The notes under the pieces are model-generated. The model searched no databases and was not told the origin of the DNA. It was given only the letters and a program-made list of their open reading frames with translations. A stretch of DNA of 64,000 nt from Paenibacillus marchantiophytorum (GTDB lineage Bacteria; Bacillota; Bacilli; Paenibacillales; NBRC-103111): assembly GCF_014640555.1 (NCBI RefSeq), contig NZ_BMHE01000001.1, forward strand, positions 358,337 to 422,336. Reading direction: 5' to 3'. This document shows, piece by piece, positions 1 to 8,494 of the stretch. Within the stretch, counting starts at the first letter, position 1. Each line of letters opens with the position of its first letter. The translations under genes and the position numbers were made by a program.

Positions 1-1475
1 AGGATTACAGCAATCTCAAGAAGCTGCTTCGCTCCATGCAGGACAGTCTGGACATCTCGCGCGTCATTCTCTACGTGCCCAGCGCGTTTATTTTCGCCAA
101 TGAGACGGAGAATTTCCTGCCCTTGGGGGAAACGAATGAGAGCCCCTGCTTCGATCGTTTGAAAGAGCTCCACGCCAAATACTTGTGGTGCTCCCCTTCT
201 GAATTGGGCGCAAAGGCGCATGCTTCCAAGGACGATTCTTCGCTCTATGTGGTTCGCAGCATCCTCGACCCGAATAATTACTCGCTGCCCATCGGGCAGC
301 TGCGCGTCGATGTGCAGGCCGAAACGATTCGGACTATGCTTCGCAAGGCGAATGTGGTCAGAAACAGCACCACGTTTCTCGTGGATCAAAACCATCAGAT
401 CGTCCTTGCATCTGATCCGGTCGCTTTCCGTGAAGTCGATTTGCCCGAGATTACAGCCGATACTGTTTCTACGACTTGGCAAACGAATAACAACTATTAT
501 TTGTTCCGGCAGCTGCCATCCAATTGGGGGATGGTCACCGTCATTCCGCTCGATGAAGTCGTTCAGCAAAGCCATCAGCTGCGCAATGATTTGCTAGTCA
601 TCCTGTTGATAGTCACCGTAATCGCCTATCTGCTAGCCTACTTGTTCTCGTTCTCCGTTACACGGCGGATTACCCAGCTGACGAGCCGCTTGCGGGATGT
701 GCAGAAAGGGAACCTCATCGCGCTGGCTCAAACGCAAGGCAAAGATGAAATTGGCGAGCTAATCCAAACTTATAACTACATGATCGAACAGATTAGCACG
801 ATGAACAAAGAACATTATCGCTTGGGACAAGAAGTGAAAAATGCCGAGCTCAAAGCGCTGCAATCGCAAATTAACCCGCACTTTCTGTATAATACCCTGG
901 ATCTCATCAACTGGATGGCCGACAGCGGGTTGAACTCCGATATCAAGAAAGTCGTGAAAGCTCTGGCTCGCTTCTACAAAGTCAGCTTGAGCAGCGGCAA
1001 GGATATCATTACCCTGCGCGAAGAGCTGCAGCATGTTTCTTTCTATGTTCAAATTCAGAATATTCGTTTTGAGAATAAAATTGGATTTCACATCGACGTC
1101 CCAGACGCCCTGCTTGAACAGTCCATCCCCAAAATCACCCTGCAGCCATTAGTTGAAAATGCCATTTTGCATGGCATCCTCGGTCGCACGCAGCGGGAAG
1201 GCACCATCACCATTCAAGGGGAATTGGTGAATGATACCGTTCGGTTGCTAATCAAGGATGACGGAGTCGGCATGAGCGCCAATCAAGTCGAAGATATGAT
1301 GGCGGGAATCAGCCGAAGCAAAATCGGGGGCAGCAGCTACGGCGTCAAAAATGTCATGGAGCGAATCCGCCACTACTTCGGAGCCCCTGCGAATTTTGCC
1401 TTTCGGAGCGTCCCTGGAAAAGGGACAGAGGTAGAAATCTCGTTTCCACTGACGGAGGATGCGCAGCGTGATTAG
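1..1475 (+). CDS. YesM-type sensor histidine kinase (5' end outside window)
   Basis: The frame is open from the first base, so the N-terminus lies upstream; about 490 residues are visible. The order is the end of an extracellular sensor (Cache-like) domain, one membrane segment near base 600-650 (LLVILLIVTVIAYLLAYLF), a HAMP linker, a His_kinase (PF06580-type) phosphoacceptor region with the motif QINPHFLYNTL, and an HATPase_c domain with the N-box LQPLVENAILHG and the GVGM glycine box. This is the YesM/LytS-like class, which usually pairs with a YesN-type AraC response regulator and controls a nearby carbohydrate ABC transporter. The partner is not visible here and probably lies to the left. 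The stop (1473-1475) falls inside the first unit of a 23-bp repeat. Confidence 0.93.
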   Translation, partial: DYSNLKKLLRSMQDSLDISRVILYVPSAFIFANETENFLPLGETNESPCFDRLKELHAKYLWCSPSELGAKAHASKDDSSLYVVRSILDPNNYSLPIGQLRVDVQAETIRTMLRKANVVRNSTTFLVDQNHQIVLASDPVAFREVDLPEITADTVSTTWQTNNNYYLFRQLPSNWGMVTVIPLDEVVQQSHQLRNDLLVILLIVTVIAYLLAYLFSFSVTRRITQLTSRLRDVQKGNLIALAQTQGKDEIGELIQTYNYMIEQISTMNKEHYRLGQEVKNAELKALQSQINPHFLYNTLDLINWMADSGLNSDIKKVVKALARFYKVSLSSGKDIITLREELQHVSFYVQIQNIRFENKIGFHIDVPDALLEQSIPKITLQPLVENAILHGILGRTQREGTITIQGELVNDTVRLLIKDDGVGMSANQVEDMMAGISRSKIGGSSYGVKNVMERIRHYFGAPANFAFRSVPGKGTEVEISFPLTEDAQRD

Positions 1476-1540
1476 GATGTTGAGCGCAGCCTAGTTAGGA
1501 TGATAAGCGACGCCTAGTTAGGATGATGAGCGCAGCCTTT
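1472..1540. repeat. Three tandem 23-bp units
   Basis: TTAGGATG-type units start at 1472, 1495 and 1518, exactly 23 bp apart, with consensus TTAGGATGATGAGCGCAGCCTAG (last bases vary). The first unit contains the stop codon of the kinase gene, so the array begins inside the coding sequence. Confidence 0.8.
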
Positions 1541-1572
1541 CATGTTGGGGAGACGCTGCTGTTTGCACTTAT

Positions 1573-2031
1573 GGCCCTGCTGGCTTTGCTTTGCAGGCCT
1601 TTTTCTTTGCTGTAAGACTGTTTTTCAGTCTTACAGTGGTGCATTCAGGCTCAGCGTTGACTTTAACGCTGTTTTTCACTCTTATGGCCCTGCTGGCTTT
1701 GCTTTGCAGGGCTTTTCCTTTGCTGTAAGACTGTTTTTCAGTCTTACAGTAGCGCATTCGGGCTCAGCGTTGACTTTAACGCTGTTTTTCACTCTTATGG
1801 CCCTGCAGGCTTTGCTTTGCAGGGCTTTTTCTTTGCTGTAAGACTGTTTTTCAGTCTTACAGTGGTGCATTCTCGCTCAGCGTTGACTTTAACGCTGTTT
1901 TTCACTCTTTTGGCCCTGCTGACTTTGCTTTGCGGGGCTTTTCCTTTGCTGTAAGACTGTTTTTCAGTCTTACAGTGGTGCATTCTCGCTCAGCGTTGAC
2001 TTTAACGCTATTTTTCACTCTTTTGGCCCTG
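1573..2031. repeat. 113-bp tandem repeat, four units plus a 7-bp start of a fifth
   Basis: GGCCCTG recurs at 1573, 1686, 1799, 1912 and 2025, always 113 bp apart. Each unit holds three stem-loops: CCCTGC...GCAGGG followed by TTTT (terminator-like on the + strand), a perfect 9-bp stem GTAAGACTG/CAGTCTTAC around TTTTT, and CAGCGTT/AACGCTG. Because 113 is not a multiple of three, open frames through the array rotate and are not coding. The array directly follows the sensor kinase gene. Confidence 0.92.
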
Positions 2032-2337
2032 TTATCACCATCGCTATAGAATCAGCCTGCGGCCAGCTACTAGATCATCTACAATTGCACGCACGGGGAG
2101 CTGGATGTACTTATCTGCTGCATTTCCTTACCTTTTGGCGATAAAGACAGCCAATAAGCATTCACAGCTTGCTTATGCCTTCATAAAAGGAGCAAATCGA
2201 ACAAATAAGCAAGTTCAGCTACCTTATTTCCAACGCGTCAGACCCACAATGGGGACGCCGGTGGTCAGGGCTAGGCTATGGCAGGGGCTGGTGGCCACAG
2301 CTAGGGGGCCCACAGCCAGGAGACACTCCCAAAACAT
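2032..2337. other. Intergenic stretch, nothing recognised
   Basis: About 300 bases between the tandem array and the rhaM terminator. It includes a GC-rich part (about 2245-2330) with loosely repeated GGTGG/GCTAGG words. I see no gene with a ribosome-binding site and no RNA structure I can name. Confidence 0.5.
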
Positions 2338-2338
2338 A

Positions 2339-2372
2339 AAAGCCCAAGGAAGCAATCGCTTCCCTGGGCTTT
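2339..2372 (-). terminator. Intrinsic terminator of rhaM
   Basis: The inverted repeat AAAGCCCAAGGAAGC / GCTTCCCTGGGCTTT lies directly after the stop of the minus-strand gene, with a T-rich tail on that strand. Confidence 0.8.
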
Positions 2373-2375
2373 ACC

Positions 2376-2702
2376 TTATTTCAAATAAAAAACCTCGGCC
2401 ATCGGTTGAATCGGCACAGCTTCACGGAAGTCGAAGGAACCGACAACCATTTTGGACGTAATCGCATTCCAGCGACTGCAAGCGTCACTCTCCGCTAAAT
2501 AGGCGAATGCGGCCTCGATATCATCACACAGGAAGCAGTAGAAAAACTGCGCGCCATTCTGGAAGATGGAATAATCTCTGATTCCGGCTTTGCTGTGTTC
2601 CTCCATAATTTCCGGCCATGGGGCCAAATGCATGCGAACGTATTCTTCCAAATCTTCTTCTCTGATTGTCCATGTCCATGCGAATTTACCACTGTTCGTC
2701 AT
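2376..2702 (-). CDS. rhaM: L-rhamnose mutarotase family protein
   Basis: 108 residues, the usual size of RhaM, which interconverts the alpha and beta anomers of L-rhamnose so that it can enter the isomerase pathway. The family hallmarks are visible: EEYVRMHLAPWPEI near residues 19-32 (the catalytic H of the HNPIWPE-type motif is present as H26), DYSIF near 43, a SRWNAI stretch and the C-terminal EVFYL. GGTGAG precedes the ATG. It stands alone, with its own terminator, next to an unrelated MocR gene; no other rhamnose genes are in view. The family assignment is firm; the exact sugar is inferred from the family. Confidence 0.85.
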   Translation of the reverse strand: MTNSGKFAWTWTIREEDLEEYVRMHLAPWPEIMEEHSKAGIRDYSIFQNGAQFFYCFLCDDIEAAFAYLAESDACSRWNAITSKMVVGSFDFREAVPIQPMAEVFYLK

Positions 2703-2804
2703 CTGCTCACCATTTCCCCATTTCGAATTTTAATCAAAAATTCAATAATGTTACTTTACAGCGGCCGCAGCGTCCCGTCAATATTCATCTATAACGAGAC
2801 CCGC

Positions 2805-4250
2805 TCACTCCCTGTGCAGCAATTTGATTAATATAGCAAGCTGCTTTAACCCTATTTCAAGCTCCTCTTGCTTCGCATAGGCATATGAAATCCGCAAATA
2901 GTTGCCCGTATGCCGGCTATAAATGGAACCGGGATTCAGCAATACCCCCTCTTTGCAAGCCCGCTCGAACAACATATGCATCGGAATGTCCAAGGTAAGG
3001 CGCAGCCAAATATAGAAACCACCTGCCGGGACTGACCACTCGGCAATGTCTTTGAAATGCGTTTGCAGCAGCTGCACCGTATGATCACGCCTCATTTGGA
3101 GCTGCTCCCGAACAAATACGAGGTGCTCCTGATAGAGGCCCCTGCCCAGCCATTCTGCGGCAGCCCACTGGGATACGGAGCTTGAGCCGTAATCATTTTG
3201 CATTTTGATATCGGCCAATCGTTCGATTACCGGCTCTGGGGCGACCACCCAGCCAATTCGCAAACCTGGACTCAATGTCTTGGACAAGCTACCTAGATAG
3301 AGAACCAATGCATTAGGATCCCTGGCCTTGAGCGGCAATGGTGGCGGGTTATCGAACCACAACTCCCGGTACGCATCATCCTCAATAATAGGCAGCCCTT
3401 CATCTGCGCAAATAGTCATCAAATCCTGACGCCGAGCTTCTGTCATTAAGGTGCCTGTAGGATTATGAAAAGAAGGGATCGTATAGAGCAGCGAAGCGTT
3501 GTGGCCTTTTTTGTAGCGGCTGATGTGATCGGTTCGCACGCCCTCTTCATCCATAGGCAACCCGATCAGCTTCATAGCGCTGGATTGAAACACGTGTATG
3601 GAGTACAAGTAAGATGGACTTTCCAGAAGAATGGAAGATCCTCGCTGCAAAAGTCCGATCGAAATCAACTGCAACGCTTGCAGCGCTCCCGATACGATCA
3701 AAATAGCGGACGGCGAAGTATGGATGCCGATTCCTTGCAAATAGGCGGTGATTTGCTTCCTCAAATACAGATTTCCCTTTGGCTCCTCATAACCCAGAGC
3801 GAAGGGATTCAACGAGCTTTCTTCAAAGATTTTTTTCATCTGTGCGGATGGCAGCAAATCAGGGGAAAGCTCGCCGGTGCCCAGACGAATAATCCCCTCT
3901 TGGAATTCTGCCCGATTGATCTGCTGGATGGCCGGCTGATTCGGATAGTAAGTTCCTGCCTGCACATAGGAGCTCCAGTCCGGTGGCGGCGAGGCAGCAA
4001 GCAAATTCCAAGCATTATTGACGACTCTGGTCCCGCCCTTGGTGTTGCCTTCCAATAACCCCTCATCTATCAAATCGCTCAGTGCCGTTACTACCGTGCT
4101 GCGATTGACTCCAAGCTGATCAGCCAATGTCCGCTGCGCTGGAATTTTGGTTCCTACCGCCCATTCGCCAAGTGATATTTTAAGTTTAATACTATCCTTA
4201 ATCTGCACATATAATGGGATTTCTGACGAGAAGTCAGGCTTCCAGTCCAT
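2805..4250 (-). CDS. MocR/PdxR-type regulator (GntR HTH plus aminotransferase fold)
   Basis: 481 residues. The N-terminal winged helix (about 10-75) contains the GntR signature TKIPAQRTLADQLGVNRSTVV. It is followed by a full class I aminotransferase-like domain (about 120-475) with the PLP-lysine motif SLSKTLSPGLRIGW. MocR proteins are transcription factors that bind PLP or an amine/amino-acid adduct, normally without catalysing transamination. The gene is divergent from a LysE-type exporter at 4379, and the 128 bp between them hold a CATTTGG direct repeat, so control of the exporter and of itself is the likely job. Confidence 0.9.
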   Translation of the reverse strand: MDWKPDFSSEIPLYVQIKDSIKLKISLGEWAVGTKIPAQRTLADQLGVNRSTVVTALSDLIDEGLLEGNTKGGTRVVNNAWNLLAASPPPDWSSYVQAGTYYPNQPAIQQINRAEFQEGIIRLGTGELSPDLLPSAQMKKIFEESSLNPFALGYEEPKGNLYLRKQITAYLQGIGIHTSPSAILIVSGALQALQLISIGLLQRGSSILLESPSYLYSIHVFQSSAMKLIGLPMDEEGVRTDHISRYKKGHNASLLYTIPSFHNPTGTLMTEARRQDLMTICADEGLPIIEDDAYRELWFDNPPPLPLKARDPNALVLYLGSLSKTLSPGLRIGWVVAPEPVIERLADIKMQNDYGSSSVSQWAAAEWLGRGLYQEHLVFVREQLQMRRDHTVQLLQTHFKDIAEWSVPAGGFYIWLRLTLDIPMHMLFERACKEGVLLNPGSIYSRHTGNYLRISYAYAKQEELEIGLKQLAILIKLLHRE

Positions 4251-4280
4251 TTGAACCCCCTCCTTCCTGCTTTACTATAT

Positions 4281-4311
4281 CATTTGGTTGGGTCATTCAC
4301 CATCCATTTGG
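4281..4311. promoter_or_regulatory. CATTTGG direct repeat in the MocR/LysE divergent region
   Basis: CATTTGG occurs at 4281-4287 and 4305-4311, with starts 24 bp apart in the same orientation, inside the shared upstream region. Direct repeats are common as MocR-family operators; the role here is inferred. Confidence 0.35.
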
Positions 4312-4378
4312 AGGGAGACAAACAGGCGAACTCCTTTATACTGGAGGTATTGAAGGTTTACGTAAAGGAGCGTTTCAC

Positions 4379-4984
4379 TTGTTAACCACCGTATTACATG
4401 GATTAATGCTGGGCTTAGGGCTTATTTTACCCGTCGGCGTACAAAATGTGTTTATTTTCAATCAAGGGGCCAGTCAGCGCACTTACATGCGGGCATTGCC
4501 AGCTATTCTCACAGCGTCGATTTGCGATACAGGCCTCATTTTAGCCGCGGTTCTGGGCATGTCGTTCATAGTGCTAAGTTTTTCTTGGCTGCAAGTCATA
4601 CTTTACGGCTGTGGGTTCATCTTCCTGTTGTATATGGGGTGGGTGCTGTGGAAAAGCAAATCTGGTGCCTCATCAGCTCAGCAAGTCAGCACGCCAGGCA
4701 AACAAATCGTCTTCGCCGCCTCCGTTTCGTTGCTGAATCCGCATGCCATTATGGACACGATTGGTGTCATAGGGACGAACTCTTTGCATTATACCGGCAG
4801 CGACAAATGGCTGTTCACACTCAGCGTCATTCTGGTTTCTTGGCTATGGTTTTGCGGCTTGGCTTTTGCGGGGCGCGTTGTAGGGAAACGGGATTCCAGC
4901 GGACTCTTCCTCGCCAGACTAAATAAAATATCGGCTTGCTTGATCTGGGCCGTAGCGCTGTATATGGGCTATCAACTGTTGTAA
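4379..4984 (+). CDS. LysE/ArgO-family amino acid exporter
   Basis: 201 residues from the TTG at 4379, chosen because AAAGGAG (4364-4370) sits 8 bases upstream; no ATG start has a comparable site. The protein is almost wholly hydrophobic, with about six membrane segments, and has the family start GLGLILPVGVQNVFIFNQG and a central SLLNPHAIMDT motif. The family exports basic or other amino acids to prevent toxic build-up. It is divergently paired with a PLP-binding MocR regulator, which suggests induction by an amino acid or amine. The substrate cannot be told from sequence. Confidence 0.88.
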   Translation: MLTTVLHGLMLGLGLILPVGVQNVFIFNQGASQRTYMRALPAILTASICDTGLILAAVLGMSFIVLSFSWLQVILYGCGFIFLLYMGWVLWKSKSGASSAQQVSTPGKQIVFAASVSLLNPHAIMDTIGVIGTNSLHYTGSDKWLFTLSVILVSWLWFCGLAFAGRVVGKRDSSGLFLARLNKISACLIWAVALYMGYQLL

Positions 4985-5001
4985 CTCTTGCCCCAAAAAT
5001 A

Positions 5002-5031
5002 AGAACCCAGCCAACAGGCTAGGTTCTTTTT
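5002..5031 (+). terminator. Intrinsic terminator of the LysE gene
   Basis: AGAACCCAGCC AACA GGCTAGGTTCT followed by TTTT, 17 bp after the stop codon. Confidence 0.88.
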
Positions 5032-5099
5032 ACAAATTGCTGTTCGATAGCGAATACACCCTCTGCAAAAGCACCAAGAGCTTATCTCCGCATAGCTGA

Positions 5100-5417
5100 T
5101 TAGCGTTTCACCAAATCTTCACGAATCGGAGTAAATACGTCTAGTAAAGCGGACTCTTCCAAGGCAGTAACGCCGTGCTTCGCTCCACTCGGGATGTACG
5201 CGGTCTGACCTTGCGTAATGACAGTAACTTCACCATCTATGGTAAACTCTATTTTACCTTTTAAACAATAGGACATTTGCTCATGGACATGGCTGTGTTG
5301 GTATCCGATGGCACCGGGCTCGAAGTGAACTTCCATCATCATTAAACCAACTTCCGCTTTCAGAATGCAGCGTGTTACGCCGGGCTCAGCTGCTTCCCAT
5401 ACGCCAATATTAGACAT
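5100..5417 (-). CDS. Small cupin-domain protein
   Basis: 105 residues forming one cupin_2 barrel. The two metal-binding motifs are visible: GYQHSHVHEQMSYCLKG near 37-53 (H..H.H..E type) and IPSGAKHGV near 76-84. Single-domain cupins of this size bind a metal ion and may be sugar or aldehyde isomerases, dioxygenases or sensors; the sequence does not decide. The ATG is preceded by AGGGGAAAG. It is followed on the minus strand by no obvious terminator and is separated from melA by a 290-bp repeat element. Confidence 0.75.
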   Translation of the reverse strand: MSNIGVWEAAEPGVTRCILKAEVGLMMMEVHFEPGAIGYQHSHVHEQMSYCLKGKIEFTIDGEVTVITQGQTAYIPSGAKHGVTALEESALLDVFTPIREDLVKR

Positions 5418-5460
5418 CTAACTTTCCCCTTTCGTTGTAGCAACCTCTTTATTCCAACCA

Positions 5461-5750
5461 AAGAAAAACGGCTTCGCGGCCCTGAGAGATCAGCCTCTTA
5501 GTAGCGACAAACCCTGTTAAGGGAACTAGAGGACGCTATATAGGCAAATAGCAGGGATGCTAGGGTATTAGCGGAACTACAGGGTCTTATTTCCACGAAA
5601 AACGCTGAATTTGCCTTGAAACAGCAAAATAGCGGACTGGAGTTCCCTCACCCCCGCGATATGGATACTTTTGGCTAGAATAGCGGACTGTAGTTCCCTC
5701 TGTTGGCACAAGGCGGCTGGAGTAACTCCGCGCTCACTCCAAAACATATA
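5461..5750. repeat. 290-bp dispersed intergenic repeat, copy 1
   Basis: Nearly identical to 20899-21190, in the same orientation on the + strand. It contains several copies, in both orientations, of a motif of about 20 bases, ATAGCGGACTGTAGTTCCCT (for example at about 5632 and 5680, and inverted at about 5517-5536). It has no coding capacity. Both copies sit in gaps between minus-strand genes. Confidence 0.93.
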
Positions 5751-5764
5751 AACTCTTATATTTC

Positions 5765-5788
5765 AAAAAAGGACCGCAAGCGGTCCTT
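5765..5788 (-). terminator. Intrinsic terminator of melA
   Basis: AAGGACCGC AA GCGGTCCTT with a run of six T on the minus strand, about 70 bp past the melA stop. Confidence 0.85.
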
Positions 5789-5856
5789 CACTCACCCAGC
5801 TAGTATACCTCAAAAGAACCTAAATGAACATACTTGGATCTAAACGAACATCTAGA

Positions 5857-7362
5857 TTACGAATTAACTGTCGCCCGATCCTTGCCCTTATCCGCTTCAC
5901 CAGCATTTTTGTTCGCAGCGTTACGATCCTGCTGCATTTCTTCCACGGTTTTCACTTTAACGCGGGCGGCGCCTTCATAACTGCGCGTCGGCACTAAATT
6001 TCCAGCGGCAAGGCGCGCTTTGGCTTCGGCAATTGCAGAGCCGTATTGCGGCAGCCATGCTTCCTGCGCAACCAGCATTTCATCCACCATCTGCCAAATT
6101 TCTTTGGGATTGCATACGGCGCCTACGAGCGGGTCCATCATAAAAGCTTGACGCAGCAGCTTGTCATCGCCATGCACAGCCGCTTCAACGGCCAGGCGCT
6201 GAACAGAAATGCTGACATTGCAGACAGCAGCTGGTCCAAGCGGCAGCTCGCCTACATGCGGCATCGAGATGCCGTTCCGATCCACATATCCAGGCGCTTC
6301 AATAATCGCGTCATCCGGCAAATTGGCAATGACTCCGCGATTGACCAAGTTGAAATGTCCGCGATACACACGGCCGGTTTCCAGTCCCTCAATGATATAG
6401 GAGCCGTGTTCTTCACTACGTTTCTCCGCCGCATAAACATAAGCCGGATCTTTCATCCAATTCGGGAAATCGGTCTCAAACCAGTTGCGTCCCTCTGTAC
6501 AAACGCGCAAATAGCCGCCTGTTTCTCCGTTAATCCAGCTGCCCATATCAATCCAATCCGGGATTTCACTCGCCCGCTTGCGGTACCAAGGCACATATTC
6601 ACTCAAATGACCATTCGATTCCGTACTGTAGTAGCCAAATCTACGCAGCATATCGATACGCACTTTTTCGGTACGGGCAAATTCCGGATGCTGCTCGAAA
6701 GCTTCCAGCAGATCGCCCGTCAAATCCTTGCCATTATGGCTAGCTTGGATATACCACGTTTGGTGATTGATCCCGGCGCATATGATGTCTACTTCATTTT
6801 TGGACAAGCCGAATACATCGGCAATCTGTTTATGTCCATGCTGGACGCCATGGCATAGGCCAATGGTCCGCACTTGACCGTATTTGTTGCAAGCCCAAGT
6901 GAGCATGGCCATCGGATTCGCATAATTCAACAGCAGAACATCAGGCGAAGCCACCTCGCGGATATCCTGGCAAATGCGAAGCATTTCCGAAATGCCGCGC
7001 TGCCCGTACATAATTCCGCCGGCACACAGCGTATCACCTACACATTGGTCGACGCCATATTTCAGCGGGATATCGACATCCGTCGCGAAGGCTTCCAAAC
7101 CTCCAACACGAATTGTACATAATACGTACTTCGCATCCTGCAAAGCTGCTCTGCGGTCCGTCGTTGCTTGAATCTCAATAGCCAAACCATTCTCGCGGAT
7201 ATCCCTTTGGCAAAGCTCGGTCACCATATCTAAATTATGTTGATTAATGTCTGTAAAAGCAACTTGTACATCGTGAAATTCTGGCACTGCGAGCAAATCC
7301 CGCAATAGTCCCCGTGTAAAACCAATACTGCCTGCACCGATAAAAGTTACTTTAAATGACAT
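5857..7362 (-). CDS. melA: Glycoside hydrolase family 4 alpha-galactosidase/alpha-glucosidase
   Basis: 501 residues. GH4 enzymes are cytoplasmic and use NAD+ and Mn2+ to cleave alpha-glycosides by an oxidation-elimination route. The Rossmann motif FIGAGSIGFTRG is at residues 8-19, the family motif NYANPMAML near 147, and the metal-binding Cys-His pair lies in GLCHGVQHG near 168-176, with a second metal-binding His in AGINHQTW near 197. Among GH4 proteins it most resembles MelA/alpha-galactosidases, though alpha-glucosidase or alpha-glucuronidase activity is not excluded. The promoter (7400-7432) overlaps a cre-like site, and an AraC activator gene lies immediately upstream, so induction by substrate and catabolite repression are likely. 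The terminator is at 5765-5788. Confidence 0.88.
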   Translation of the reverse strand: MSFKVTFIGAGSIGFTRGLLRDLLAVPEFHDVQVAFTDINQHNLDMVTELCQRDIRENGLAIEIQATTDRRAALQDAKYVLCTIRVGGLEAFATDVDIPLKYGVDQCVGDTLCAGGIMYGQRGISEMLRICQDIREVASPDVLLLNYANPMAMLTWACNKYGQVRTIGLCHGVQHGHKQIADVFGLSKNEVDIICAGINHQTWYIQASHNGKDLTGDLLEAFEQHPEFARTEKVRIDMLRRFGYYSTESNGHLSEYVPWYRKRASEIPDWIDMGSWINGETGGYLRVCTEGRNWFETDFPNWMKDPAYVYAAEKRSEEHGSYIIEGLETGRVYRGHFNLVNRGVIANLPDDAIIEAPGYVDRNGISMPHVGELPLGPAAVCNVSISVQRLAVEAAVHGDDKLLRQAFMMDPLVGAVCNPKEIWQMVDEMLVAQEAWLPQYGSAIAEAKARLAAGNLVPTRSYEGAARVKVKTVEEMQQDRNAANKNAGEADKGKDRATVNS

Positions 7363-7399
7363 CTGAATCGTCCTCTCTGTCGTTTACTCTACAAGTCAT

Positions 7400-7432
7400 A
7401 TTATAGCAAGCAGACAAGAGAAAACGTTATCA
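7400..7432 (-). promoter_or_regulatory. melA promoter with a cre-like site
   Basis: On the minus strand a TATAAT -10 box (7400-7405) has a weak -35 17 bp upstream (7423-7428). That -35 lies inside AGAAAACGTTATCA (7419-7432), which matches the cre consensus TGWAANCGNTNWCA at 13 of 14 positions. A weak -35 with an adjacent AraC gene suggests an activator-dependent, CcpA-repressed promoter (inference). Confidence 0.6.
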
Positions 7433-7478
7433 AATTCCTAACTTCCTCAGCTAAAAGTTGTCAAAAATTCTAACTTTC
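7426..7478 (-). promoter_or_regulatory. Direct repeat upstream of melA, candidate AraC sites
   Basis: GTTATCAAATTCCTAACTTC (7426) and GTTGTCAAAAATTCTAACTT (7457) form an imperfect direct repeat 31 bp (about three helical turns) apart, just upstream of the melA -10 box and running into the end of the AraC gene. Direct repeats of this size and spacing are typical of AraC-family activators. Confidence 0.45.
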
Positions 7479-8381
7479 TTTCGGATAGTTCATTTGATGA
7501 GTATTCATCGATTTACGAAATTCTGTCGGTGTACTGTTCGTGTAGTCTTTGAACAGCATATGGAAATACTGCCGGCTGCCAACCCCGATATAATCACTGA
7601 TTTCAGCGATTGGCACATCGGTTTCCAGCAGCAGCATCTTGGCTTTTTCCATCCGAATCCCTGTTAAATAAGCCATCAAGGTTTGCCCTGTGACCGATTT
7701 GAAAATGCGCTGCAAATAGCCTGGATGCAAATTAACGGCGCCCGCAATATCCTTAACCTGGATGTCGCGGTCATAATTTTGATGCAAATAATCCAGGCTT
7801 TGCTTCACATACCATTCACTCTGCGCCAAACCGCCGGACGTCGCTTCACGCCAAAGTCTCGCAATCCGAATCAACAACTGTGCAATCAGCAATTGCACCA
7901 TCGTGTCACTCTTCGCAGGCGATTTGTCCAATTCGAGCACCAAACTTTTCATGATATGGTACACTTCATCCGGGTCACGAAGCACCAAATAGGGCGAAGC
8001 CACGCCCAAAATAGCGGCCAATAAGCTCTCTTCCGACGCCAATTGCTGAATAGAAGGAAATACGCCCTTCTGCTCCATGAAGCGGAACTCTACATTGAGC
8101 ATCCGGCACGGATTCTCCTCCTCTACGATCAAACGATGCGGAACATTCGCGTTAATGATAATAAATTCGCCCTTTTTGAGACTCACACTGTCCACCTGCG
8201 AGGCATTAGTCTGAATTTCTACGACACAGAAACCTTGAATCGTGTACATAATTTCAACCGCATCATGACGATGAAAAGGCATATCGAAGCCAAGCCATTG
8301 TTTAAAATAGTACGCCATCACTTGCGGATGGCTCGGTGGCGCTGACTCCAGCGCTGGGAATAGCTTTCCGTTATCGGTCAT
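7470..8381 (-). CDS. AraC-family transcriptional regulator, probably of melA
   Basis: 303 residues. An N-terminal cupin-type sensing domain (about 20-130; PFHRHDAVEIMYTIQG) is followed by two C-terminal AraC helix-turn-helix motifs (about 190-295; VKDIAGAVNLHPGYLQRIFK and the signature ending FKDYTNSTPTEFR). It ends 107 bp upstream of melA on the same strand, with candidate operator repeats and a cre-like site in the gap. Activation of the GH4 gene by an alpha-galactoside is therefore a reasonable inference. The argD terminator separates it from the gene upstream. Confidence 0.9.
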   Translation of the reverse strand: MTDNGKLFPALESAPPSHPQVMAYYFKQWLGFDMPFHRHDAVEIMYTIQGFCVVEIQTNASQVDSVSLKKGEFIIINANVPHRLIVEEENPCRMLNVEFRFMEQKGVFPSIQQLASEESLLAAILGVASPYLVLRDPDEVYHIMKSLVLELDKSPAKSDTMVQLLIAQLLIRIARLWREATSGGLAQSEWYVKQSLDYLHQNYDRDIQVKDIAGAVNLHPGYLQRIFKSVTGQTLMAYLTGIRMEKAKMLLLETDVPIAEISDYIGVGSRQYFHMLFKDYTNSTPTEFRKSMNTHQMNYPKES

Positions 8382-8460
8382 AAGGAGCTCCTTTCACCTG
8401 CAATCGCGTTCACATTGCACAACTTAGTACAGCCATTGTAACTGCCTCTAGGTAAAAAGA

Positions 8461-8487
8461 AAAATCCCTTCCAGCGGAAGGGATTTT
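8461..8487 (-). terminator. Intrinsic terminator of argD
   Basis: AAAATCCCTTCC AGC GGAAGGGATTTT, 7 bp beyond the argD stop codon, with T-rich ends on both strands. Confidence 0.88.
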
Positions 8488-8494
8488 CTTACTG

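Noticed and set aside
1542-1983. Open frames through the 113-bp array on both strands
   Set aside because: They recur with the repeat, rotate frame because 113 is not divisible by three, and lack ribosome-binding sites.
1573-2031. CRISPR array
   Set aside because: The whole 113-bp unit repeats; there are no unique spacers and no cas genes.
2105-2461. 118-residue plus-strand frame
   Set aside because: No Shine-Dalgarno, low-complexity GC-rich part, and it runs through the rhaM terminator into the antisense of rhaM.
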